Origin: Pseudomonas sp. Irchel s3h17
GTDB lineage: Bacteria > Pseudomonadota > Gammaproteobacteria > Pseudomonadales > Pseudomonadaceae
DNA: 64,000 nt
Reading direction: 5' to 3'
Assembly (NCBI RefSeq): GCF_900187505.1
Contig: NZ_FYDL01000005.1
Location: 62,001 to 126,000 of the forward strand
Below the pieces are notes generated by a model, which worked only from the letters and a program-made list of their open reading frames with translations, made no database searches and was not told the origin of the DNA. Each line of letters opens with the position of its first letter. The first letter of the stretch is position 1. The position numbers were made by a program, and so were the translations under genes. Shown in pieces: positions 17,759 through 26,239 of the stretch.

Positions 17759-18211
17759 AGCTGATGGAGCCAATGAGTGTTCGCTGCGGGCAGGCCGGTC
17801 ATGGAGGTGACGGGGCTGTGTCTGGAAAAACCGGGTAAATGAATGGTCCGCTTCAAATTAGCGCAGTCTGATTGTCACAATCGGATTTTGCACTTTCCAG
17901 AAGGCAATGCCGGGCTGGATTCAGAGTGCCATTAATGTAGCGTCAATTAATTGGACCGCATGTTAACACTTAAGGCACGCCTGGTCGCGTTTGCCCTCTA
18001 TTGTCCAACAGGCAGTAACAGGCTTGAATCCGAATGCCAGTTGATGACTGTTCACGGCTTTGAACGAGTTGTTCTGGCGTATTCGAAGTGCTCGCCAATC
18101 ATTGGGCTTACATCGGCCATGTCGTTGTTGGAAATGAGTTATTCAAAGGCGACATGATTAAATGTTACATGGCGTGTCAATAGTTGTTCGGGGGGAGGTG
18201 CGCAGTGGGAC
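17759..18211. other. Intergenic region, no gene found
   Basis: About 453 bases, distinctly AT-richer than the flanks. It separates the kinase gene from the HPt-like gene, both on the minus strand. A 68-residue plus-strand frame (17951-18157) has no ribosome site or family signature. The region may hold the kinase promoter; a small RNA cannot be excluded. Confidence 0.5.
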
Positions 18212-18682
18212 TCAGGCATGTCTGGCCGTGAGAGTCGCACGCGCATAGCCTTTGGCGGGAACGCTGAACCGCAGGGGGGCACGTCCGATTTCCATCGCGA
18301 ACGCTTCGAGCAACGACACCTGCTCGGCTTTGTCGAGGCTCAGTTCACCGGTATGGACGTCGACCAGCTCCAGTTGCCAGGCCATCAACGTGTAGCATTC
18401 TTTCAAGGCGCAAAGGGCCTGGGCGTGCAGGTCGATGTGAGGGGGCGCCTGGCTGAGCAGTGCGTGGATGGACGTCGCGAACTCCGACACCGTCCCCAGT
18501 GCCAGTGCGTCCGCACGGTTGGCCAGCGTGAGTAGCGTGCCGAGCATGCAATCGATGGCATCCTGATCGTTGTTGATCAGTTGCAGGTGGGCCAGGCACT
18601 CCTCTGACTTGGCCAGAAGGGTTTCCGCCTCGATCAGGAACTCAGGCAACCGTCGGCTCCAGTTTTTACGATCGTTCAGCAT
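18212..18682 (-). CDS. Helical protein resembling an HPt domain without the phospho-histidine
   Basis: 156 residues, all-helical, no signal or membrane span. The segment about 43-76 (CMLGTLLTLANRADALALGT) has the helix pattern of an HPt domain (compare AAHSLKGNAANLGA), but the position expected to hold the phosphorylated His is Leu/Thr. The rest is a helical bundle with acidic patches. ATG at 18682 has GGAG six bases upstream. It is divergent from cheV, so a role in chemotaxis signalling is possible but only inferred; it could equally be an unrelated helical bundle. Confidence 0.7.
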   Translation of the reverse strand: MLNDRKNWSRRLPEFLIEAETLLAKSEECLAHLQLINNDQDAIDCMLGTLLTLANRADALALGTVSEFATSIHALLSQAPPHIDLHAQALCALKECYTLMAWQLELVDVHTGELSLDKAEQVSLLEAFAMEIGRAPLRFSVPAKGYARATLTARHA

Positions 18683-19157
18683 GCTTTTCTCCACGACATC
18701 AAGTCAGGTGGCGCAATGGGGTGTCGAGTGAACGGGCGTAAGGTACTGCCAGATAACCAGCCAAGTCTGTAGGACGGTTCCGGTTTTTCAGGATGGATGA
18801 CGCAAGGTTTGTGTGTGTCTGGCGCGCGCTTATCCATTGCATCGATAGCAACGTGGGCGTGAAGCATGGCTATGGCACGCCCCCGTGAAGCGTGTTCCGA
18901 TGGGCTGAAATAGAGGCCTGGCGTTGGTTCTGTGATCAAAAACAAAAGCCTGACTCCATTCATGCAATGAGAATGGCGTCACATTAATGGCTATTGGATA
19001 TCGCGAATATCAGGTTGATCCTGATTGTGCCTAGGGGATTCCCTGATGGCGGGGAACCTGTCGCGCATTTGTTGGTCGCGAAGCCAGGAGAGAGGGGCCA
19101 TTCAGTAGGATGTGATATTAATATAATATCAATTTTTTGCGGACCTGTATCCGAGGG
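18683..19157. other. Long intergenic region upstream of cheV
   Basis: About 475 bases between the divergent HPt-like gene and the cheV promoter. It includes an AT-rich run near 19115-19140. Short frames here (for example 18994-19194) lack ribosome sites and coding character. Confidence 0.5.
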
Positions 19158-19183
19158 TCAAGAAGCAGTGGCGCCCGCCGATA
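19158..19183 (+). promoter_or_regulatory. FliA (sigma-28) type promoter of cheV
   Basis: TCAA at 19158-19161, fifteen bases, then GCCGATA at 19177-19183 matches the flagellar sigma-28 consensus (TAAA/TCAA-N15-GCCGATAA). Transcription would begin about 35 bases before the cheV ATG. This ties cheV expression to the late flagellar regulon. Confidence 0.75.
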
Positions 19184-19225
19184 CGCTGATTTAGTGAATT
19201 CATCAGAAAAGCCCAGGAGTCATTA

Positions 19226-20161
19226 ATGGCCGGCATTCTCGACACGGTAGATCAACGCACGCAGCTGGTGGGTGAGAATCGCCTGGAAATCCTCATGTTC
19301 CGCCTGGCCGGTCGGCAATTGTTCGCGATCAATGTGTTCAAGGTGCAGGAAGTCCTGCAGTTGCCCAAGTTGACCTTGATGCCGCAGCGCCATCCGTTTG
19401 TCTGTGGCGTGATCAATCTGCGTGGCCAGACGTTGCCGGTGATTGACCTGTCCCAGGCCATTGGCATGCGTCCGCTGGTACCCGGCCCCAACAGCACCAT
19501 CATTGTCACCGAGTACAACCGCTCGGTGCAGGCGTTCCTGGTCGGTGGCGTGGACCGCATCGTCAACATGAACTGGGAAGCCATCCTGCCGCCGCCAACC
19601 AGTGCCGGTCGCCAGCATTACCTGACCGCCATCAGCAAGGTCGATGACCAGTTGGTGGAGATCATCGACGTCGAGAAAGTCCTGGCCGAGATCGTGCCCT
19701 ACAGCGCCAAGGTCTCCCGTGAAAAACTCGAAGATCCGGTACTTGAGCGCGCCCGTGGCCGTGAGGTGCTGCTGGTGGACGACTCCAACGTCGCGTTGTC
19801 GCAGTTGCGCGACACCCTGGGTCAGCTAGGGGTGAAAATGCACATTGCCAGCGATGGTCTCAAGGCCCTGAAGCTGCTCAAGGGCTGGGCGGACTCCGGG
19901 GTCGAGATGACCGACAAGCTATTGATGGTCTTCACTGACGCCGAGATGCCGGAGATGGACGGTTATCGCCTGACCACCGAGATCCGCAACGACCCTCGTC
20001 TGCGTGGCTTGTATGTGGTGCTGCACACCTCACTGTCGGGTAGCTTCAACGACTCGATGGTCAAGAAGGTCGGTTGCGACAACTTCCTGTCCAAGTTCCA
20101 GCCCGACAAGCTGGTCGACGTGGTGCGTGAGCGCCTGATGCGCGATCAAGTCCCTGCCTGA
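19226..20161 (+). CDS. cheV: Chemotaxis coupling protein CheV
   Basis: 311 residues: an N-terminal CheW-like domain (about 15-160, with GVINLRGQTLPVIDLS) and a C-terminal receiver (about 178-305) with acidic pair in LLVDDSN, phospho-acceptor Asp238 in VFTDAEMPEMDG and conserved Lys in FLSKFQP. CheV links chemoreceptors to the CheA kinase and its receiver tunes adaptation. AGGAG precedes the ATG. It stands alone, without other che genes nearby, behind a FliA-type promoter. Confidence 0.95.
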   Translation: MAGILDTVDQRTQLVGENRLEILMFRLAGRQLFAINVFKVQEVLQLPKLTLMPQRHPFVCGVINLRGQTLPVIDLSQAIGMRPLVPGPNSTIIVTEYNRSVQAFLVGGVDRIVNMNWEAILPPPTSAGRQHYLTAISKVDDQLVEIIDVEKVLAEIVPYSAKVSREKLEDPVLERARGREVLLVDDSNVALSQLRDTLGQLGVKMHIASDGLKALKLLKGWADSGVEMTDKLLMVFTDAEMPEMDGYRLTTEIRNDPRLRGLYVVLHTSLSGSFNDSMVKKVGCDNFLSKFQPDKLVDVVRERLMRDQVPA

Positions 20162-20252
20162 CAACCGCACAAAAAAGGTGGGCACGCCGTCAGCCTTTGA
20201 TTCGATGATCAAGCTCGTATAGGGTGGCGTTTTTGCCAATCAGGAGCTGGCC

Positions 20253-21059
20253 ATGTTGCGTCTGAGCGCGCTGTACCGTTATCCACTCAAGTCCGGCAAG
20301 GGTGAAACCCTGCAGCGGGCGAGCCTGGACAAACTGGGGCTTGCCGGTGACCGACGCTGGATGCTGGTGGATGAGGCCAGTGGACGCTTCCTGACGCAGC
20401 GCGCGGTATCGGCCATGAGCCAGTTATCGGCCTTGTGGAATGCCGGCGGCGGCCTGACCCTCGCGGCGCCGGGCCATTTGCCGATTGAGGTTGCCTTGCC
20501 GGCAACGGATGCCGACTTGCGGGGTGTGACCATCTGGGGCGATACCCTGCGGGTGCCGGATGCCGGTGAAGTCGCGGCAGCCTGGGTCAGTGCGTTTATC
20601 GGCAAGCCGACCCGGCTGGTGCAGGTCCCCGAGGCGCTGGCCCGCACCACGCAGGCCGGCTATGGCAAGGACGACGATAAAGTGGCGTTTGCCGACGGCT
20701 TCCCGCTGTTGTTGATTGGCCAGGCGTCGCTGCAAGACCTGTCGCAACGGGTGGGGCGCCCCTTGGAAATGCTGAGGTTCCGGCCGAACCTGGTGATCGA
20801 GGGCAGCGAGGCGTTTGCCGAGGATGGCTGGAAGCGCATTCGCATTGGCGATGTCGAGTTCCGAGTGGTCAAGCCGTGTTCGCGCTGCATCCTGACCACC
20901 ATCGATCCGCAGACCGGCGAGCGCAGCGAAGACCGCGAACCCTTGGCCACCCTGCAACAATACCGGGCCCGGGAAGAGGGCGCGATGTTCGGCCAGAACC
21001 TGGTCAATGATGGCAACGGCGTGCTGGAAGTGGGCATGCCGGTGACGATTCTCGAATAA
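20253..21059 (+). CDS. MOSC-domain protein (YcbX-like)
   Basis: 268 residues: an N-terminal MOSC_N beta-barrel (about 1-110, LYRYPLKSGKGE) and a MOSC domain (about 120-265) with the conserved Cys of PCSRCILTTID that binds the molybdenum cofactor in this family. YcbX-type proteins detoxify N-hydroxylated compounds using a Moco-bound Cys. E. coli YcbX carries an extra C-terminal ferredoxin domain, missing here. Downstream of the chemotaxis gene by 91 bases but not clearly co-transcribed. A strong terminator follows. Confidence 0.9.
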   Translation: MLRLSALYRYPLKSGKGETLQRASLDKLGLAGDRRWMLVDEASGRFLTQRAVSAMSQLSALWNAGGGLTLAAPGHLPIEVALPATDADLRGVTIWGDTLRVPDAGEVAAAWVSAFIGKPTRLVQVPEALARTTQAGYGKDDDKVAFADGFPLLLIGQASLQDLSQRVGRPLEMLRFRPNLVIEGSEAFAEDGWKRIRIGDVEFRVVKPCSRCILTTIDPQTGERSEDREPLATLQQYRAREEGAMFGQNLVNDGNGVLEVGMPVTILE

Positions 21060-21078
21060 GTTGCCAGTCCTGCAAGCA

Positions 21079-21111
21079 AAAATGCCCGTGTCCTTGGACA
21101 CGGGCATTTTT
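21079..21111. terminator. Rho-independent terminator
   Basis: An almost perfect hairpin (AATGCCCGTGTCC, loop TTGG region, then ACACGGGCATT) is followed by TTTTT on the plus strand and by A/T-rich sequence on the other. It ends the MOSC gene and probably also the convergent ppnP gene. Confidence 0.9.
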
Positions 21112-21127
21112 CATCGCGAAGAGTCTC

Positions 21128-21412
21128 TTAACCGCGGTATTCGCACAGGTAAGCGCTGTCGACGGCGACCTTGAGCTGGAACTTGCTGTTGGCCGGTACG
21201 TTGAACTGGCTGCCGGCGGCGAAGGTTTCCCAGTCGCTGCTGCCAGGCAGCTTGACGGTCAGGGCGCCGGAGACCACGTGCATGATTTCACGCTGGCTGG
21301 TACCGAATTCGTATTCGCCCGCCGCCATGACGCCGATAGTGGCCGGACCTTCAGCAGTGCCGAAAGCAATCGACTTGACGGTACCGTCGAAGTACTCGTT
21401 GACTTTAAACAT
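21128..21412 (-). CDS. ppnP: Pyrimidine/purine nucleoside phosphorylase PpnP
   Basis: 94 residues, the length and sequence of the YaiE/DUF1255 family, now named PpnP. Family members phosphorolyse adenosine, guanosine, uridine and others in the cytoplasm. The cupin fold shows in [17 protein letters not shown] and the C-terminal [22 protein letters not shown] ending. Monocistronic, convergent with the MOSC gene. Confidence 0.94.
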   Translation of the reverse strand: MFKVNEYFDGTVKSIAFGTAEGPATIGVMAAGEYEFGTSQREIMHVVSGALTVKLPGSSDWETFAAGSQFNVPANSKFQLKVAVDSAYLCEYRG

Positions 21413-21485
21413 GGGCGATTCCTCGAAAAGGGCTAAAAAGGCCGGCCAGTATGCACAAGGCCATTTCGCCCGTCACCTGTTGCCC

Positions 21486-22034
21486 TCAAGGATTCGCCGG
21501 AAGCGTCAGGGGCAGCAAGCGTGCGGTATTTCGCGCGTCCTCCAGTGCCCGGTGCTGTTGTCCGGTGAACTGCAAGCCAGCCAGTTGCAGGGCGCCATTG
21601 AGCCCCAGCGGCCGCTCCAGGCGGCGAGCCTTGGCAAACCGCTGCTTGAGATTCATGTGCGGGACACGACTCAGGGCGCTGTCGAGCTGCAGGCGTTGCC
21701 ATTCCTGAAGCAACTGCTTGCGGTCGTAGTCTCCCCAACTGACCCAACCTTCCAGGCGGGTGTGATGCTGGCCCAGCCAGCGCTCGAACAGCGGCCAGAC
21801 ATCGCTCAGCGGTTGGGCCGCATCGATACTGGCCTGGGTGATATGGGTCAGCTCCCGGCAAAAGGGGGTCAGCAATGGCCGCCGCAATGGCCGTACGAAG
21901 CGCTGGAAGTGATCCAGCTCACGGCCCTGGCGATTGACCAGCGTGGCGCCGATCTCGATGATTTCCATCTCTTCTATGGGCCAGCCACCGTCATCGGTTG
22001 TCGCTTCTAGATCAATTACCAGCCAATGAGGCAT
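21486..22034 (-). CDS. 3'-5' exonuclease, DEDDh family
   Basis: 182 residues. Acidic motifs of the DEDDh exonucleases are seen: LVIDLEATTD (Exo I, DxE), SWGDYDRKQL (Exo II) and HRALEDARNTARLL (Exo III His/Asp). The ATG at 22034 has AGGAA upstream; the longer frame from 22112 is rejected. The protein resembles inhibitor-of-KinA/ERI-1-like small exonucleases in the genus. The substrate is unknown. It follows atuF by 70 bases on the same strand and may be read through from the atu operon. Confidence 0.88.
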   Translation of the reverse strand: MPHWLVIDLEATTDDGGWPIEEMEIIEIGATLVNRQGRELDHFQRFVRPLRRPLLTPFCRELTHITQASIDAAQPLSDVWPLFERWLGQHHTRLEGWVSWGDYDRKQLLQEWQRLQLDSALSRVPHMNLKQRFAKARRLERPLGLNGALQLAGLQFTGQQHRALEDARNTARLLPLTLPANP

Positions 22035-22104
22035 TGCAGGGTTCCTGGTATCCGCGTCCTGATAAGGCTGAGCGTAGCCAACCCCGACGGATCCGCCTAG
22101 CGGC

Positions 22105-24066
22105 TTATTCAACCTCCAGCAAAATCTGCCGGTTTTTGACCTGGTCGCCAGGGCTGACCTGCAAGCGTTTGATCACGCCATCGATGCCGGCCTTGAGCGG
22201 GTGCTCCATTTTCATCGCCTCCAGCACCAGTAGCAGTTGACCCTTGCTGACGGCCGTCCCTTCACTGACCAGTACATCGACAATGGCGCCATCCATGGGG
22301 GCCTTCAGCGTACCGCTACTGACACTGGCCTGGCCGCCGACTGCCGCCAATGTCCGGTCCTGCAACAGCAGGGCACCGGGGTGGGTAAACAGCCAGAGTT
22401 GTCCATGGGCCAATTGATAGCTGTACCGTCGGCGAATGCCGTCGATGTCCAGGTGGACGGAGCGAGGGTCGATGTCGAGCACGGTCAGTTGCAGTGTTTG
22501 CCCGGCCACCTGGATGCGTAACTGACCCGCGGCCTGGACCGTCACTTCGCTCGCCCAGCGACTATCGTGCGCACCGATTTGTTGCTGCAACGGGGCATTG
22601 GCGTTGTTGCGCCAACCCGTGAGCCCCGGCGCGTGGGCGCGGGCGGACTGCTGGTAGAAGATCGCTGCGGCAACGGCCAGTTCCTGGGCCGTGGGTGTGT
22701 GCGGGTGCAGGCTTGGGTGATCGCTGAAGTGTTGCGCGATAAAGCCGGTGCTGAAGTTTCCGGCAATGAACTGCGGGTGTTCCAGTAACCCGGCGAGCAG
22801 TCGCTGGTTGGTCTGTAATCCGAGCAAGGCACTGTCTTCGACTGCCCGCAACAGCTTGCGCCGGGCTTCTTCACGGGTCGCGCCGTAGGCGATGATTTTG
22901 CCGAGCATCGGGTCATAGAACGGGCTGACCTGCTGGCCTTCCAGCAGGCCGTGGTCAATCCGTACACCGTCCTGCACGGCCGGCTCCCAGCGAGTGATGT
23001 GCCCGGTCTGGGGCAAGAAACCCTGGGCCGGGTCTTCGGCATAGAGCCGCACCTCCATGGCATGGCCCTTGAGCGTTACCTGCTCCTGGTTCATGGGCAG
23101 CGGCAATCCGGCGGCAACGTCCAGTTGCCAGGCCACCAGGTCGATGCCGGTGATCAACTCGGTCACCGGGTGTTCGACCTGCAAGCGGGTGTTCATTTCC
23201 AGGAAATAGAATTGTCCGTGGGCGTCGAGCAGAAACTCGACGGTACCGGCGCCCACGTAATGGACGGCGCGTCCCGCTTTCAGGGCCGCTTCGCCCATCG
23301 CTTGACGCAGCTCGGCCGTCATGACTGGGCATGGGGCTTCTTCAATGACTTTTTGATGGCGGCGCTGGATCGAGCAGTCGCGCTCGCCGAGGTAGATCAA
23401 TTGTCCGTGCTGGTCGCCGAACAGTTGAATTTCAACATGACGAGGGTCGATCAACGCTTGTTCGAGAATCAGTTCGTCGCTGCCAAACGCATGCAGGGCT
23501 TCGGAGCGTGCGGTGCGGATCTGTTCCAGCAATTGGTGGGGATTGTGCACCAGGCGCATGCCACGTCCGCCGCCGCCGGCGCTGGCCTTGATCATCAACG
23601 GGTAGCCGATGCGCTCGGCCTCGCGACTGAGGGTGGCGTCGTCCTGTTCAGGCCCTTGATAGCCTGCGATGCACGGCACACCGGCAGCCAGCATGGCGAT
23701 CTTCGACAGGCGCTTGCTGCCCATCAGTTCGATGGCGGCGGGGCTCGGGCCGATAAAGGTCAGCCCGGCATCGGCGCAGGCGCTGGCGAAGTCGGCGTTT
23801 TCCGAGAGAAAGCCGTAGCCCGGGTGGATGGCGTCGGCTCCGCTGCGTCGTGCGGCATCGATGATCGCCTCGGCGTTGAGGTAGGACTGGGCAACCGCGG
23901 CGGGGCCGATGTTGATCGCTTCATCGGCCATGCGCACGTGCAGGGCGTCGGCATCGGCATCACTGAACACCGCCACCGTGCGATAGCCCAGGGCCTGGGC
24001 GGTACGCTGGATGCGGCAGGCGATTTCACCACGGTTGGCGATGAGGATTTTGCGCAGGGTGGGCAT
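22105..24066 (-). CDS. atuF: Geranyl-CoA carboxylase alpha subunit (biotin carboxylase/BCCP)
   Basis: 653 residues. Biotin carboxylase domain first (about 1-450) with ATP-grasp motif SAGGGGRGM, then a linker, and a C-terminal biotinyl domain with EAMKMEHP; biotinylated Lys at about 619. It carboxylates biotin, which then donates CO2 to geranyl-CoA on the beta subunit (AtuC). Gene order (atuA-B-C-D-E-F) identifies it rather than the related leucine enzyme LiuD, though sequence alone would not. Last atu gene found; atuG and atuH are not seen here. Confidence 0.9.
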   Translation of the reverse strand: MPTLRKILIANRGEIACRIQRTAQALGYRTVAVFSDADADALHVRMADEAINIGPAAVAQSYLNAEAIIDAARRSGADAIHPGYGFLSENADFASACADAGLTFIGPSPAAIELMGSKRLSKIAMLAAGVPCIAGYQGPEQDDATLSREAERIGYPLMIKASAGGGGRGMRLVHNPHQLLEQIRTARSEALHAFGSDELILEQALIDPRHVEIQLFGDQHGQLIYLGERDCSIQRRHQKVIEEAPCPVMTAELRQAMGEAALKAGRAVHYVGAGTVEFLLDAHGQFYFLEMNTRLQVEHPVTELITGIDLVAWQLDVAAGLPLPMNQEQVTLKGHAMEVRLYAEDPAQGFLPQTGHITRWEPAVQDGVRIDHGLLEGQQVSPFYDPMLGKIIAYGATREEARRKLLRAVEDSALLGLQTNQRLLAGLLEHPQFIAGNFSTGFIAQHFSDHPSLHPHTPTAQELAVAAAIFYQQSARAHAPGLTGWRNNANAPLQQQIGAHDSRWASEVTVQAAGQLRIQVAGQTLQLTVLDIDPRSVHLDIDGIRRRYSYQLAHGQLWLFTHPGALLLQDRTLAAVGGQASVSSGTLKAPMDGAIVDVLVSEGTAVSKGQLLLVLEAMKMEHPLKAGIDGVIKRLQVSPGDQVKNRQILLEVE

Positions 24067-24149
24067 GGTTCAATTCCCTTGGTGAATGCGGTGTGTGTGA
24101 GGGCCCCATCGTCGAAACGCCGTCGGCTGCGGACCCGTTCGCGATGCCT

Positions 24150-24947
24150 TCAGGGCGCCCAGCCGGGTTTGCGCTTTTGTACGAAAGCCATCGTCCCTTC
24201 GATGCCTTCGGCACCGGTCACGGCTTCAGCGAACCACTGGGCTGCCTGATCGAGCAACGGCCCCGACAGCTGTTCGGTGCTGGCCAGTAACAGGGCTTTG
24301 GTCGCGGCGTTGGCGCCCGGTGCGCAGCACAGTACGTGGGCGAGTACCCCATCCAGGCGTTCGGCCAAGGCCTGGGTATCGTGCTCGACAAAATGCACCA
24401 GCCCCAGGCGCCGTGCTTCGTGGCCATCAAAGCGGGCGGCGGTCAGTGCCAGGCGCCTGGCCTGGGTCAGGCCGATGCGCTGGACCACGAACGGCGCGAT
24501 TTGTGCTGGCAGCAGGCCCAGGCTGGTTTCCGGCAGGCCGAATTGCGCGTTGTGTTCAGTCAGCGCAATGTCGCTGACACACGCCAGGCCAAACCCTCCG
24601 CCGAGCACCGCGCCTTGCAACACGCTGATCAGCACTTGCGGTGCATGCTGGGCCTCTTCCAGGAGCGAGCCGAACGCACGGTTCAATTCACGGTAAGCCT
24701 CCAGGCCTTGGGCCCGTGCGTTGGCCATGTCCTTCAGGTCGCCGCCGGCACAGAAGTGGCCGCCGGCACCGCCCAGCACCAAGGCTCGAACATCCCGGTC
24801 ATCGCGCACCGCCGCCAGCACCGCACGCAACTCAGTGACCATCTGCAGGCTCATGGCATTGCGGCAGTCCGGACGGTTCAAGGTGATGTGCAGCACGCCG
24901 TTGTGCTGCTCCAGCAACAGGGTCTGGCAAGCGGGCAGGGTGCTCAT
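24150..24947 (-). CDS. atuE: Isohexenylglutaconyl-CoA hydratase (enoyl-CoA hydratase family)
   Basis: 265 residues, crotonase fold: the oxyanion-hole motifs LGGAGGHFCAGGDL and VLQGAVLGGGFGLA are present. It hydrates 3-isohexenylglutaconyl-CoA in acyclic terpene breakdown. The ATG at 24947 overlaps the atuD stop (ATGA), so the two are coupled; the much longer frame from 25070 lies within atuD and is rejected. Assignment rests mainly on position in the atu operon. Confidence 0.9.
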   Translation of the reverse strand: MSTLPACQTLLLEQHNGVLHITLNRPDCRNAMSLQMVTELRAVLAAVRDDRDVRALVLGGAGGHFCAGGDLKDMANARAQGLEAYRELNRAFGSLLEEAQHAPQVLISVLQGAVLGGGFGLACVSDIALTEHNAQFGLPETSLGLLPAQIAPFVVQRIGLTQARRLALTAARFDGHEARRLGLVHFVEHDTQALAERLDGVLAHVLCCAPGANAATKALLLASTEQLSGPLLDQAAQWFAEAVTGAEGIEGTMAFVQKRKPGWAP

Positions 24948-26101
24948 TGTTTCTTCCCGGGCAGGATGCCCATCAGTTTGCAGATGATCCCCAGCATGAT
25001 TTCGTCGGCCCCGCCGCCGATCGACACCAGCCGCACATCGCGATAGGCACGGGCCACCGGGTTGTCCCACATGTAGCCCATGCCGCCCCAGTATTGCAGG
25101 CAGCTGTCACTGACCTCGCGTCCCAGGCGCCCGGCCTTGAGCTTGGCCATGGACGCCAGGCGGGTGACGTCCTGGCCTTTGATGTACTGCTCGGTGGCCT
25201 GATAGACCAGGGCCCGCAGGCATTCGATTTCAGTCGACAACTCGGCGAGGCGGAAGTGGATGACCTGGTTGTCGATCAGCGCGTTGCCGAAGGTCTTGCG
25301 CTCCTTGCAGTACTCGATGGTGCTGTCGACACAGTACTCCAGGCCCTTGATCATGTTGGCGGCCCCGAACAGGCGTTCCTCCTGGAACTGCAGCATTTGC
25401 ATCATGAAGCCGGCGCCTTCGTGGCCAATGCGGTTGCGTTGCGGAACGCGCACGTTGTCGAAAAACACCTGGGCGGTTTCCGAACTGCGCATGCCCAGCT
25501 TGTCCAGGTTCGGACTGAGGCTGATGCCGGGGGTGTTCATCGGCACCATGATCAGCGACTTGTTGATGTGCGCCTTGTCGTCCGAGGTATTGGCCAGCAG
25601 GCAGATGAAGTCGGCGTTCGGCGAGTTGGTGATCCACATCTTGCTGCCGTTGATCACGTAATCGTCACCGTCCTTGCGGGCGGTGGTTTTCAGCCCCGCG
25701 ACATCGGAACCGGCACCGACTTCCGAGACGCCGATGCAGCCGACCTGCTCGCCGCTGATCGCCGGGCGCAGGAATTCCTCGCGCAACTCATCGGAACCGA
25801 AGCGGGCCAGGGCCGGGGTGCACATGTCGGTCTGCACGCCGATGGCCATCGGTATCCCGCCGCAACGAATGGTGCCGAACTCTTCGGCGGCGACAATCGA
25901 ATAACTGTAATCCAGGCCCATGCCACCGAATTTTTCCGGCTTGGAAATCCCCAGCAGGCCGAGCTCGCCGGCCTTGCCGAAAATCTCGTGGATCGGAAAG
26001 CGCCCGGCTTTCTCCCACTCGTCGACGTGGGGGTTGATTTCGCGCTCGACAAACTGGCGGACGGTACGGCGCAGTGCTTCGTGTTCCTGGGTAAAGATCA
26101 T
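24944..26101 (-). CDS. atuD: Citronellyl-CoA dehydrogenase (acyl-CoA dehydrogenase family)
   Basis: 385 residues, standard acyl-CoA dehydrogenase layout: N-terminal helical domain, beta domain with CIGVSEVGAGSDVAGL and MWITNS, and a C-terminal helical domain with RDVRLVSIGGGADEIM. FAD-dependent oxidation of citronellyl-CoA to cis-geranyl-CoA is the expected role. The ATG at 26101 gives the family start; sequence further upstream belongs to a repeat. A 138-base gap with a repeat separates it from atuC. Confidence 0.9.
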   Translation of the reverse strand: MIFTQEHEALRRTVRQFVEREINPHVDEWEKAGRFPIHEIFGKAGELGLLGISKPEKFGGMGLDYSYSIVAAEEFGTIRCGGIPMAIGVQTDMCTPALARFGSDELREEFLRPAISGEQVGCIGVSEVGAGSDVAGLKTTARKDGDDYVINGSKMWITNSPNADFICLLANTSDDKAHINKSLIMVPMNTPGISLSPNLDKLGMRSSETAQVFFDNVRVPQRNRIGHEGAGFMMQMLQFQEERLFGAANMIKGLEYCVDSTIEYCKERKTFGNALIDNQVIHFRLAELSTEIECLRALVYQATEQYIKGQDVTRLASMAKLKAGRLGREVSDSCLQYWGGMGYMWDNPVARAYRDVRLVSIGGGADEIMLGIICKLMGILPGKKQ

Positions 26102-26129
26102 TGTTGTTGTTCTCCTGGCGAACCCTGAT

Positions 26130-26231
26130 CGCTCCCACGCTCTGCGTGGCAACGCTTCTTTGGACGTTCTGCGTCCGCTGTTGGGACGCAGAGCGTCCCG
26201 GGCTGCATTCCCGCGTGGCGCGCGGGAACGA
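26130..26231. repeat. Palindromic intergenic repeat inside the atu operon
   Basis: About 100 bases of nested inverted segments: TCCCACGCTCTGCGTGG, then GGACGTTCTGCGTCC, GGGACGCAGAGCGTCCC and TTCCCGCGTGGCGCGCGGGAA. I recall this type of sequence (CACGCTCTGCGTGGGAA... GACGCTCTGCGTC) as a frequent repeat between genes of fluorescent pseudomonads. It fills most of the atuC-atuD gap and could affect message stability or expression of the downstream part. Confidence 0.8.
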
Positions 26232-26239
26232 CCGACCGA

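Noticed and set aside
17951..18157. 68-codon plus frame in the spacer after the kinase gene
   Set aside because: No ribosome site, AT-rich composition unlike coding sequence, no motif.
22951..24249. 432-codon plus-strand frame over atuF
   Set aside because: Antisense to atuF, whose ATP-grasp and biotin motifs are clear.
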